Source: Clostridium swellfunianum
GTDB lineage: Bacteria; Bacillota; Clostridia; Clostridiales; Clostridiaceae
Assembly (NCBI RefSeq): GCF_023656515.1
Contig: NZ_JAMOFV010000006.1
Span: 1,899,243 to 1,963,242 of the forward strand
Direction: 5' to 3'
DNA length: 64,000 bases
In this document: positions 8,161 to 16,169 of the stretch, piece by piece
Position numbering within the stretch: position 1 is the first letter of the stretch
Layout of the letters: each line of letters opens with the position of its first letter
The notes under the pieces: model-generated
The model's input: only the letters and a program-made list of their open reading frames with translations
What the model was told of the DNA's origin: nothing
Database searches by the model: none
Translations under genes and position numbers: made by a program

Positions 8161-9774
8161 ATGAAAACCCAATCAACAACAAAGGGCTTTGCTATATTAT
8201 CAGCAGCTGGTATGGTAGTTAAACTCATATCGCTGCTGTATGTGCCTATGCTTTTATTTATAATTGGCGACGAGGGATATGGTGTATATTATGGTGCCTA
8301 CAGCGTTTTTGCCTTTGTTTATGTAATAACTAACACTGGCTTAACTTCTGCTATTTCAAAACTTGTGGCTGAACTTGTGGCTTTTAAAAACTATAGAGAT
8401 GCAGTTAAGGCTTTCAAGATGGCAAGATTAATGCTGCTTGGTATTGGTTTCTTAATGGCTGTATTAATGGCTGTATTATCAAAACCTCTTGCTTCAATGA
8501 TGAACAATCCAGATGCATATTTAGCTTTAGCAGCATTGTCTCCGGCTGTGTTATTAACTTCTGCAGCATCGGCGTACAGAGGTTATTTTCAAGGTAGAGG
8601 TAATATGACAGCCACTGCGGTATCTCAAATACTTGAGCAGATAATGAATATTGTTTTTTCGCTTTTGTTTGCTTCACTTTGGGCTAAATATGGGGTAATA
8701 GAAGCATGCGCTGGTGCAACTATAGGAACTACCGCTGGTGCTTTTGCGTCTGTAGTATATCTCATAAGATACTATGAAAAAAATAAAGCCTTTAAAGTAT
8801 CAAAATCCGACCTGCAATTAGAAGTTAAGAGACTTCATAATAAAACACTAGCTAAAAGATTAATAAACTATTCTGTACCTTTAACTGTTAACTGGGGATT
8901 GCAGAACGCTGGGAATGTTATAGATAATCAGGTAACAATGGGAAGGTTGACATCTTCAGGGCTTAACTATTCACAGGCAAAGATAAAAAATAGTTATTTA
9001 GGAAAGTATCAGACTCTTCTGGGAGTACCGATAACAATAATATCGGCTTTATGTTCGTCGGTGCTTCCGGTTATATCTGGAGCTGCCGCTGTAAATAACA
9101 GTGAGGAAGTGAAAAAGGGCATAGACTACGCATATAAAACATGTTTTCTTATTGCTATGCCTGCTGCTGTTGGACTTGCAGTTTTAAGCGGTCCGATATT
9201 TGATAGCATATTTCCTAAATACTCTTCAGGTGCTATCCTAATGAAATATGGAGCTGTGGTTTTAGTTTTAATGGCAATAGTTCAAATTCAATCCACAATC
9301 CTCCAAAGCATAGGAAAACTTTATATATCAACCTTATACATAGTTATAGGTATCGCAGCGAAAATTATATTAAACTATATTCTTATTGGCAAACCAGAGA
9401 TAAATATATTAGGAGCGGTATATGGAAGTATGGTTGGTTTTTTGTTACCACTCTTCTTAAATAACTTTGTTATAAAAAGAACCCTAAATATTAAATATAA
9501 TCTTATTTTACTTGCTATAAAACCACTAATTGCAGCTGCATTTATGGGAGTAGTAGTATATTTAGTTCAATTTGATATAGAATATGTTATAGGATTTGTG
9601 TATAAAGGTTATTTTAATCGAATGCTTTCAACTATAATTGCAATAGGAGCAGGAATGTTTGCATACATATACGCTTTAGTACTAATAGGTGGAATAACAA
9701 AAAAAGATATGGAAATTGTTCCTGCAAGATTTAGAAGATTTATTCCAAAAACATTATTAAATAGAGTAAGATAA
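8161..9774 (+). CDS. MOP-family lipid or polysaccharide flippase (SpoVB/MurJ-like)
   Basis: A 537-residue integral membrane protein with about 14 hydrophobic segments. The opening TKGFAILSAAGMVVKLISLL and the later YRGYFQGRGNM pattern are typical of the SpoVB/YtgP/MurJ branch of the MOP exporter superfamily, whose members flip lipid-linked cell-wall precursors across the membrane. The C-terminus is basic (RFRRFIPKTLLNRVR). AAGGAGTAGGTT precedes the ATG. It faces a second member of the same superfamily, tail to tail. Substrate not determined: lipid II, a teichoic or exopolysaccharide precursor are all possible. Confidence 0.88.
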   Translation: MKTQSTTKGFAILSAAGMVVKLISLLYVPMLLFIIGDEGYGVYYGAYSVFAFVYVITNTGLTSAISKLVAELVAFKNYRDAVKAFKMARLMLLGIGFLMAVLMAVLSKPLASMMNNPDAYLALAALSPAVLLTSAASAYRGYFQGRGNMTATAVSQILEQIMNIVFSLLFASLWAKYGVIEACAGATIGTTAGAFASVVYLIRYYEKNKAFKVSKSDLQLEVKRLHNKTLAKRLINYSVPLTVNWGLQNAGNVIDNQVTMGRLTSSGLNYSQAKIKNSYLGKYQTLLGVPITIISALCSSVLPVISGAAAVNNSEEVKKGIDYAYKTCFLIAMPAAVGLAVLSGPIFDSIFPKYSSGAILMKYGAVVLVLMAIVQIQSTILQSIGKLYISTLYIVIGIAAKIILNYILIGKPEINILGAVYGSMVGFLLPLFLNNFVIKRTLNIKYNLILLAIKPLIAAAFMGVVVYLVQFDIEYVIGFVYKGYFNRMLSTIIAIGAGMFAYIYALVLIGGITKKDMEIVPARFRRFIPKTLLNRVR

Positions 9775-9801
9775 AAGGAAAGCCTAAGTTTGGCTTTCCT
9801 T
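9775..9801. terminator. Shared bidirectional terminator between two flippase genes
   Basis: AAGGAAAGCC (9775-9784) and GGCTTTCCTT (9792-9801) pair perfectly. The minus-strand gene ends within the hairpin (TAG at 9784-9786). Confidence 0.8.
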
Positions 9802-11289
9802 GTTTATTATTGCTATAGAAAAAAAGAATGAAATATATCCAAAGAAAATTAAAAAAACATATTTTAATGTAAATATAGAGTTTGGTATAAGATTGTTTGC
9901 AATATTTAATAAAAAATATACAAGTATACTTAGAAGTATGTACATAGTAAGTTCTCCTATAGATATCGTTATGTAGCAATATTTTCTTATTTCATATATA
10001 TTTAAAGCTAATAGAGTAATAGACGTTATAATAAGTGATATTCCAAAACCAAAAATATTTATACTTGGAATTCCTGTAAATATATAAAGCAATATAACTT
10101 CTTCAATAGAAACTAGAAGCGAATTTTTTAAAATTACCCCTTGCTTTCCTATACCATTTAATATTCCAAAGGTAGTAGATGAAGTATAGGTTATCGGTGC
10201 AGCTATAGCAGCAAATCTTATAAACTGTCCTAAATCGTTTCTACTAAAGAATAGACTTCCAAGCTGATTCGGTATACTTATGCTTATGACTAAGGTGCTA
10301 AGACCAAGTAAAAAAGCAATCTTCATGACTTGAGTTATACGATTCTCCACTGCAAGATAATCATTTTTATCCATAGTTTGCGATAAGTCTGGAACAAGTA
10401 CAGTAGCCATAGAATTTACTATTATAAGAGGGAAATATATTATAGCCATTGCCATACCAGAAAACTTCCCTATCATTGACAGAGCAGTGCTATATTCTAG
10501 ACCTGCAGTTATTAATCTCCTTGGAATAATTAATGTTGAAACAGTTGATAAAGCAGTAGAAAGAAAACCGTTTAAACATAATGGCACTGATACAACTAAT
10601 ATATCAAACATTAGCTGTGCTCTGCCTTCTTTTTTGAAAGTACTATAGTTGGATTTTCTTTTATTCAGCTTATAATATATATACAACAAAAATAAACTAA
10701 TAAATTCACCAATGCATAGTGCTATATATGCTACTATAACTGTACTTTCTACACTTGGATTATTAAGCATACTAACTATTGTTACAATAACACCAATTCT
10801 AACAGCTTTTTCCAAAATATCAATAAAAGCTGGAACTTTAAACTGTGATATTCCATAGAAGTATCCTTTTAGTATTGAAGACAGTGCCACAAATATTAAG
10901 GCAGGAGCTATTATTTTTATAGGATAGAAAGTTCTTGAGTCCTTTATAATGCTTGTACTTATATAATAAGCTATAAAGAAAACTACAGAAGCTACTATCA
11001 AGCTCCATAAAAAATCAAAAAATAACGCAGTCTCCACTGACTTGTTTAAGTTTTTATGATCATTTTTACTAAAGTAGACTGCAGAAACCTTAGATATAGC
11101 AGTGACCATACCTCCACATATAAGGCATATAAAAAGATTATAAATAGGCATTACAAGGCCATACAAACCCATTCCTTCAGGTCCAAGTTCCTTAGAAAGA
11201 ATGATAGAGAATACAAATCCTAAAATTCCTGTTGTAAGATTAGAAGCAGTTAGTATCAGTGAATCCTTAAAGAAACTATCTTTTTTCAT
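9784..11289 (-). CDS. spoVB: Stage V sporulation protein B-like flippase
   Basis: A 501-residue polytopic membrane protein of the MOP superfamily. KKDSFFKDSLILTASNLTTG followed by LGPEGMGLYGLVMPIYNL matches the SpoVB type, which is needed for spore cortex peptidoglycan in bacilli. I chose ATG 11289 rather than the longer in-frame start at 11316, since the upstream codons fall inside the terminator hairpin of the preceding gene. The only purine-rich ribosome site, GTGGGG, forms the 3' arm of that hairpin (see findings). The flippase at 8161 is a second, clearly different member. Assignment to spoVB itself rather than a paralogue is likely but not certain. Confidence 0.8.
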   Translation of the reverse strand: MKKDSFFKDSLILTASNLTTGILGFVFSIILSKELGPEGMGLYGLVMPIYNLFICLICGGMVTAISKVSAVYFSKNDHKNLNKSVETALFFDFLWSLIVASVVFFIAYYISTSIIKDSRTFYPIKIIAPALIFVALSSILKGYFYGISQFKVPAFIDILEKAVRIGVIVTIVSMLNNPSVESTVIVAYIALCIGEFISLFLLYIYYKLNKRKSNYSTFKKEGRAQLMFDILVVSVPLCLNGFLSTALSTVSTLIIPRRLITAGLEYSTALSMIGKFSGMAMAIIYFPLIIVNSMATVLVPDLSQTMDKNDYLAVENRITQVMKIAFLLGLSTLVISISIPNQLGSLFFSRNDLGQFIRFAAIAAPITYTSSTTFGILNGIGKQGVILKNSLLVSIEEVILLYIFTGIPSINIFGFGISLIITSITLLALNIYEIRKYCYITISIGELTMYILLSILVYFLLNIANNLIPNSIFTLKYVFLIFFGYISFFFSIAIINKESQT

Positions 11290-11296
11290 AAAACAA

Positions 11297-11332
11297 CCCC
11301 ACATAATTAGTAACATTAATAATTATGTGGGG
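11297..11332 (-). terminator. Terminator of the M29 aminopeptidase gene overlapping the next ribosome site
   Basis: CCCCACATAATTA (11297-11309) and TAATTATGTGGGG (11320-11332) form a perfect 13-bp stem with a 10-base loop. On the minus strand TTGTTTT and then the ATG of the SpoVB-like gene follow directly. Confidence 0.8.
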
Positions 11333-11350
11333 AATTTTAATTATATTCTA

Positions 11351-12466
11351 TTATTTTAGATTTTCTGGATTTAGTCCTTTTAGCTCATCTATTACAAACA
11401 GGCCATCTTTTCTTATTAACACATCATCAAAGTAGATTTCTCCGCCACCATATTCAGGTCTCTGTATAAATACTAAATCCCAGTGAACTGAGGATTTGTT
11501 GCCATTGAAGGCATTATCATATGATGCACCTGGAGTAAAATGTATAGAGCCTGCTATCTTCTCATCAAATAGTGTATCCTTCATTGGCTTTAGAATGAAT
11601 GGATTTACACCTACTGCGAACTCACCAACGAATCTTGCTCCATCGTCAGTATCAAATACTTTGTTTATTCTTTCAGTATCATTTGCGGTAGCATCTATTA
11701 TTTTCCCGTCTTTAAATTCTAGTTTTATATTTTCATAGGTAAACCCGTTGTATACAGCTGGTGCATTATAAGTAATGCATCCATTAACGGAATCTTTAAT
11801 TGGAGCTGTATACACCTCACCATCAGGAATATTAAGTTTTCCATCACATTTGATTGCTGGAATTCCCTTTATGGAGAAGCTTAAATCAGTACCAACACCT
11901 GTTATACGAACTTTATCAGTTCTTTCCATAAGATCAACAAGAGAATCCATAGCCTTTGACATCTTGCTGTAGTCTAAATTGCACACATCAAAATAAAAAT
12001 CTTCAAAAGCTTCCGTGCTTGTTCCAGCAGCTTGAGCCATGGAATAATTTGGATACCTCAATACAACCCATCTAGTTTTCGGAACTCTAATACCGCCATG
12101 TACTGGACTCCAGAAGTGCTTCATATAAAGGGACATATTTTCTCCTGGAACGTCAGATGTTTCAGTCATATTGTTTCCTGCTCTAATTCCTATGTATGCA
12201 TCCATATCAGACATTCTAGAAGCTTCATACTTAGCCATCATTTCTAGTTGTTCTTGTGAGCAGTTCATAAGAAGCGCTCTATCCACTTCTTTATCCTTTA
12301 TTGTTACAAAAGGGATTGCACCTGCTAAATAAGCTTGTTTTACGAGTTCGGAAACCAATGGAGTCTCAAGCCCCACAGCTTCTATAAGAACTTTTTCTCC
12401 TTTTTTAAGTTCACAGGAATAGTTAATTAGGTTTTTAGCCAAAGTTATTATTCTTGGGTCCTTCAT
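11351..12466 (-). CDS. M29-family metallo-aminopeptidase
   Basis: A 371-residue aminopeptidase of the AmpS/aminopeptidase T type that removes N-terminal residues from peptides using two metal ions. The metal-ligand regions of the family are visible: the glutamate in FVGEFAVGVNPF, the GSIHFTPGASYDNAFNG segment with His and Tyr, and SSVHWDLVF with the H-x-D pair near the C-terminus. AGGAGGAAAACATT precedes the ATG. No signal peptide, so it acts in the cytoplasm. It ends at the hairpin that overlaps the next gene's ribosome site. Confidence 0.92.
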   Translation of the reverse strand: MKDPRIITLAKNLINYSCELKKGEKVLIEAVGLETPLVSELVKQAYLAGAIPFVTIKDKEVDRALLMNCSQEQLEMMAKYEASRMSDMDAYIGIRAGNNMTETSDVPGENMSLYMKHFWSPVHGGIRVPKTRWVVLRYPNYSMAQAAGTSTEAFEDFYFDVCNLDYSKMSKAMDSLVDLMERTDKVRITGVGTDLSFSIKGIPAIKCDGKLNIPDGEVYTAPIKDSVNGCITYNAPAVYNGFTYENIKLEFKDGKIIDATANDTERINKVFDTDDGARFVGEFAVGVNPFILKPMKDTLFDEKIAGSIHFTPGASYDNAFNGNKSSVHWDLVFIQRPEYGGGEIYFDDVLIRKDGLFVIDELKGLNPENLK

Positions 12467-12712
12467 AATGTTTTCCTCCTTTATATAAATAACTTTGAAA
12501 CTTTAATGCAACGCCATAAAGTTTCATTAAACGACATGATATAGTATTGCATTAGAAACGTTTATAAATACGTTTTCAATTGCATTATAATTCTATCAGA
12601 AATTTCTGGTATTGAAAAGTTATTTAAAAATAAAATCAAAATTTTTTTTATAGCAACTAGCATATAGTACTGTAATTTTGTAAAATGTTAGGTGAAGAAG
12701 GGAGATGATTCT

Positions 12713-13273
12713 ATGAAACTTGTATGTTGTATTTGTGGTATGGAAATAAATGATATAAATAAAAATGTGAATAGCGCCGCCTTTTCAAAATGTAACCAAG
12801 GTGAAGCCATCAATTTCTGTCCATTTTGTGGTGCTGCAAAAGAGCACTTACTTGAAAGTAACAATTATATTATTAATGCAAAGAATGGGGATTTAGAGAA
12901 AGTATCTTTAAAAATATTAGACCACGCTGTTAAATTGGAGCTTTTTAATGCTGATTTTTATAATAAAGCAGCAGCCTTAGCAAAGGATATTAATATAAGA
13001 AATATGTTCAAGCATCTATCGAGAATTGAACGTATACATGCTAACATTCATATGAGGCTTGGAAGTTTCACTGAACTTCCAAAGCTTACAGAAATAAGGT
13101 ATGACAAATATAAAAGCGATTTAGAATTATTAGAACAGGCAAAACTAAGAGAAAAGCATGCAGTTGAGTACTATAGAAAGTATATGAATTCTATTGATGA
13201 TAACAATATTAAGCAAGTGCTAGAAGTATTGATGTCTGTAGAAGAAGAACATATAGTGCTATTATCCAATTAA
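12713..13273 (+). CDS. Ferritin-like (rubrerythrin-type) protein with N-terminal zinc-ribbon
   Basis: The protein has 186 residues from ATG 12713, 8 bases after AAGGGAG; an in-frame GTG at 12692 is less likely. Residues 1-45 hold CCICGM and FCPFCGAA, a two-knuckle metal site like a rubredoxin or zinc ribbon but placed at the N-terminus. The rest is helical and carries spaced E-x-x-H pairs (RIERIHANIH, VEEEHIVLL) and other carboxylates such as KLELFNADFY and KLREKHAVEYY, as in diiron ferritin-like proteins. The family reduces peroxide in anaerobes. The order is reversed compared with classical rubrerythrin, as in reverse-rubrerythrin types. Exact activity is inference. Confidence 0.75.
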   Translation: MKLVCCICGMEINDINKNVNSAAFSKCNQGEAINFCPFCGAAKEHLLESNNYIINAKNGDLEKVSLKILDHAVKLELFNADFYNKAAALAKDINIRNMFKHLSRIERIHANIHMRLGSFTELPKLTEIRYDKYKSDLELLEQAKLREKHAVEYYRKYMNSIDDNNIKQVLEVLMSVEEEHIVLLSN

Positions 13274-13338
13274 TACACATATACCTCAATTTTTAAAAAT
13301 ATACATAGATAAGAACAATTATTAAAAATGGGGGAAGT

Positions 13339-14646
13339 ATGAAGAAAATTATAAAAGCTGTTATAGCAGCAGGGTTTATTGTTTGTATATTCATGATTTT
13401 TAAAAATGCTTATAGTGAAAACAACATTAATTTGAAAAATGACAAGCTATATGGAGCTATAAAATACAAAGGAATTAAAAATGCAGTTGACTTTACTGCA
13501 GACAATCAAGGTAATTTTTACATAGCCTATAAAGATAGAATTCAGTTTGTAGACAGCAAGGGGAAAAGCTATGATGTAGTAAAAAGCAAAGACCTTAATA
13601 TTAAATCCCTAGACTATAAGGATGAAAAACTGTATTTTATATCCGATAGTAAAGTATCAGCTTACGATATAGTTAGCAAAGAGCAAAAGGTATTACTTAG
13701 TAATCTCCCAAATTACGGCGACTATAAAGATAGCATTATAAGGGTTAAGGGAGAAGAACTCTACATATCTATTGGAGCCGCAACTAATTCAGGAGTAGTA
13801 GGAAGTGATAATTCATGGCTTAAAGATAATCCATTTAGTTATGATATTCCTGCAAAAGATATAGTAATACGTGGAAAAAGTTTCGGAAATGAAAAAACTG
13901 GTGCTTTTGTACCTTATAGAACTAAAAATGCTTCTGGACAACTTATTTCAGGTCACTTTCCAGGAAATGCTTCAATAATATATTACAATATTGTTAATGG
14001 AGGTTCGGACACATACGCATGGGGAATACGTAATGTTAACGGAATGAGTTTTAATAGTGAGGGTACTCTTATTGCCACAATAGGAGGCATTGAGGACAGA
14101 GGATTAAGAGCGGTTAAAGGGGACGTAGACTATATATACGAAATCAAGAAAAATCATTGGTACGGATGGCCGGACTACAGCGGTGGTGATCCTGTTACTT
14201 CACCAAGATTTAAGGGAGAAAATAATATTAGGCTTAGTTTTATATTAGACAATCATCCGACTACCAATCCTCTTGCACCAATTTATACGCACAAGTCGCT
14301 TTCAAGCTTAGGTGCATTGGATATAGATGCTAAGGGCGTGCTATCTGAAAGAGATAGTATATATTTTTATGATACTAGAGATAATAGGATATATAGTATT
14401 ACTAAAGCTGGAGTATTAAGCGATGAGGCCTCCTTTAGTGCTGAAACAAGAATATCTAGTCTACGATTTGTAAGTAATAATCTATTTGCGTTAGACTATT
14501 CTCAGGGTATCCTATATAGTATTAGTAAAAATAGACTAGGAGAATTTGCAAAACTAAACAAACCAGTTATATATTATCTACTTGCTGTAATTCTTATAGG
14601 TATTGTAATAGGAATTTTTAAATTTAATGCGTCCAAAGAGAAGTAA
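13339..14646 (+). CDS. Membrane-anchored beta-propeller, sugar dehydrogenase-like
   Basis: A 435-residue protein with hydrophobic segments at both ends (residues 5-22 and about 408-426). The middle should lie outside the membrane. The segment with GIRNVNGMSF, GDVDYIYEI and HWYGWPDYSGGDP matches the GDH/sorbosone dehydrogenase beta-propeller family, whose members bind PQQ or calcium and oxidise sugars. Whether this one binds a quinone cofactor is unknown: sequence identity outside the GWP region looks low, and Clostridia are not known to make PQQ. GGGGGAAGT precedes the ATG. The phospholipase C-like gene follows 35 bases downstream, likely in one transcript. Confidence 0.7.
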   Translation: MKKIIKAVIAAGFIVCIFMIFKNAYSENNINLKNDKLYGAIKYKGIKNAVDFTADNQGNFYIAYKDRIQFVDSKGKSYDVVKSKDLNIKSLDYKDEKLYFISDSKVSAYDIVSKEQKVLLSNLPNYGDYKDSIIRVKGEELYISIGAATNSGVVGSDNSWLKDNPFSYDIPAKDIVIRGKSFGNEKTGAFVPYRTKNASGQLISGHFPGNASIIYYNIVNGGSDTYAWGIRNVNGMSFNSEGTLIATIGGIEDRGLRAVKGDVDYIYEIKKNHWYGWPDYSGGDPVTSPRFKGENNIRLSFILDNHPTTNPLAPIYTHKSLSSLGALDIDAKGVLSERDSIYFYDTRDNRIYSITKAGVLSDEASFSAETRISSLRFVSNNLFALDYSQGILYSISKNRLGEFAKLNKPVIYYLLAVILIGIVIGIFKFNASKEK

Positions 14647-14681
14647 ATACCTAATGCAATCCATTAACTTGCGGAGGAAAA

Positions 14682-15395
14682 GTGTTTTACATGAGAGAAA
14701 GAATAGAAAAAACTTACGGTAGCGCTCTAAGAGGCGTCATGTATACCGTTAATCCTATAAAGAAAAAGATAATCAAAACTCATTGCATTATACATAAATT
14801 CTTAAACTTACAAGCGATAGCTATTTTAAAAAACGAAGGATATGTAAAGGAATATGAATTTTTCAAAGAGAATATAACCCCTTTAAATGAAGGTGTGGCA
14901 TGGGCTGATCAAGATTTTAAGAGTTCCAATCATTTTTATCATTTCAGTAAAGGGAAAGGACTTTATGGATTTTCAGATGCATTAACTGAATGTAAAAGAT
15001 ACTACAGTAAATCTCTTGCGTATATGAAGTTCGGTGAAACAGATAAGGCTATGTTTTTTTTAGGTGCTTCTTGTCACCTGATACAAGATATGACAGTGCC
15101 TCATCATGTTAACAATAGACTTTTAGATAGTCATAGAAATTTTGAAATGTGGATAATAAAAAAATTTATGTCTGATTACAGCTTTTTAATTGACAAGGGT
15201 ATTATAAGATATAAGACTGTAGATGATTATATTAGAAACAATGCTTTAATGGCTAATAACATTCATCTTAAATATTTAAGTGTTCAAGATAAAGAAGAAA
15301 GATACGGAAAGATAGCTGCAGTAATAATAAAGGAAGCTCAAAATACTACGGCTGGTCTTTTGCTGGATTACTATGATACGATTTACAATAAATAA
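14682..15395 (+). CDS. Zinc-dependent phospholipase C-like protein
   Basis: A 237-residue all-helical protein. The zinc-ligand pattern of bacterial PLC (alpha-toxin/PlcB family) can be followed: HCIIHKFLNLQAI near residue 35, WADQDFKSSNHFYHF at about 75-89, LGASCHLIQDMTVPHHVNN at about 127-145, and DSHRNFEMWI. The last two blocks hold the H-x3-D and H-x3-E ligands. Unlike secreted toxins there is no signal peptide and no C-terminal C2 domain, so it would act inside or leave by another route. GTG 14682 is 4 bases after GGAGG and ATG 14691 is 13 bases after; either may be used. The substrate is unknown. Confidence 0.75.
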   Translation: MFYMRERIEKTYGSALRGVMYTVNPIKKKIIKTHCIIHKFLNLQAIAILKNEGYVKEYEFFKENITPLNEGVAWADQDFKSSNHFYHFSKGKGLYGFSDALTECKRYYSKSLAYMKFGETDKAMFFLGASCHLIQDMTVPHHVNNRLLDSHRNFEMWIIKKFMSDYSFLIDKGIIRYKTVDDYIRNNALMANNIHLKYLSVQDKEERYGKIAAVIIKEAQNTTAGLLLDYYDTIYNK

Positions 15396-15409
15396 GATAA
15401 TTAAAATAC

Positions 15410-15446
15410 AATAATTCTTCCACAATATGGAGGAATTATTTTTTAT
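15410..15446 (+). terminator. Intrinsic terminator after the PLC-like gene
   Basis: AATAATTCTTCC pairs with GGAGGAATTATT (one G-U pair) around ACAATAT, followed by a TTTTTATTT run. Confidence 0.8.
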
Positions 15447-15494
15447 TTGTAGAATTAATCTTAGTGATTATATTCCAGAGAGGTAGGAATTTAT

Positions 15495-16169
15495 ATGAAA
15501 TTTGAACATCTATACAAGGTTGGTAAAGATATTTACATAGATATGCAAAATGAAGTATTTACTGGTAACGTACTTGATGTAGGTCTGAATAACTATGGCA
15601 TTATTTATAATTTGTATAAGCTTCAGAACGAAAATGCAACTGTCGAATATATACAGGGAAAAGACGAAAAACAGTATATTGAAAATAACAGTTATGATAA
15701 TTGTGTATTACTGTTTGCTCTAAGCAATTTATGGCTGAAATCCGGTAAAAAACATCTAATAGAAGATATGAGTAAGTTTCTAAAGAATGATGGAATACTC
15801 CATATATGGGATATAGACAAGAGCTTTTCAAGTTTGTTTAGAGGAAAGATTAAAGCCTTGCTTCCGGACAACATTATTAAAGAAATAAACATTACGGATT
15901 TGAATATACTAAAAGATTGCTCTAAAGAAAATACAATAAAGCTTCTTGAACAGTATTTTGAAATAATTGATTTGAAGGACTATGATAAGGTATACTATAT
16001 AAAGGCAAGAAATAGAATGTGTTTTGCAGATAGCCAAAAGACTTTGCAGAATGAAATGAAAGGAAGCGTGAAGCATGAAAACAGCTTTAGTAGCAATAAA
16101 TTCAAAGTTCGTTCACAGCAATTTAGCAGTAAGATATCTGAGAGCTTACACAAGAGATTTAAATTATGA
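15495..16169 (+). CDS. SAM-dependent methyltransferase-like protein
   Basis: A 224-residue protein whose first 130 residues resemble a class I methyltransferase: GNVLDVGLNNYG stands for the SAM-binding loop, and LKNDGILHIWDI for the strand after motif III. The glycine-rich loop is weak (only one glycine where E/DxGxGxG is usual), so activity is doubtful. AGGTAGG precedes the ATG. The frame runs 95 bases into the next gene, and the last 31 residues (from about HENS) look like non-conserved sequence. A TGA in the +1 frame ends 4 bases before the next ATG, so a one-base change may have lengthened the protein. Confidence 0.6.
   Translation: MKFEHLYKVGKDIYIDMQNEVFTGNVLDVGLNNYGIIYNLYKLQNENATVEYIQGKDEKQYIENNSYDNCVLLFALSNLWLKSGKKHLIEDMSKFLKNDGILHIWDIDKSFSSLFRGKIKALLPDNIIKEINITDLNILKDCSKENTIKLLEQYFEIIDLKDYDKVYYIKARNRMCFADSQKTLQNEMKGSVKHENSFSSNKFKVRSQQFSSKISESLHKRFKL

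Noticed and set aside
13339-14646. True PQQ-dependent glucose dehydrogenase
   Set aside because: Only the GWP-region motif fits and no PQQ synthesis genes are visible, so only the fold is claimed.
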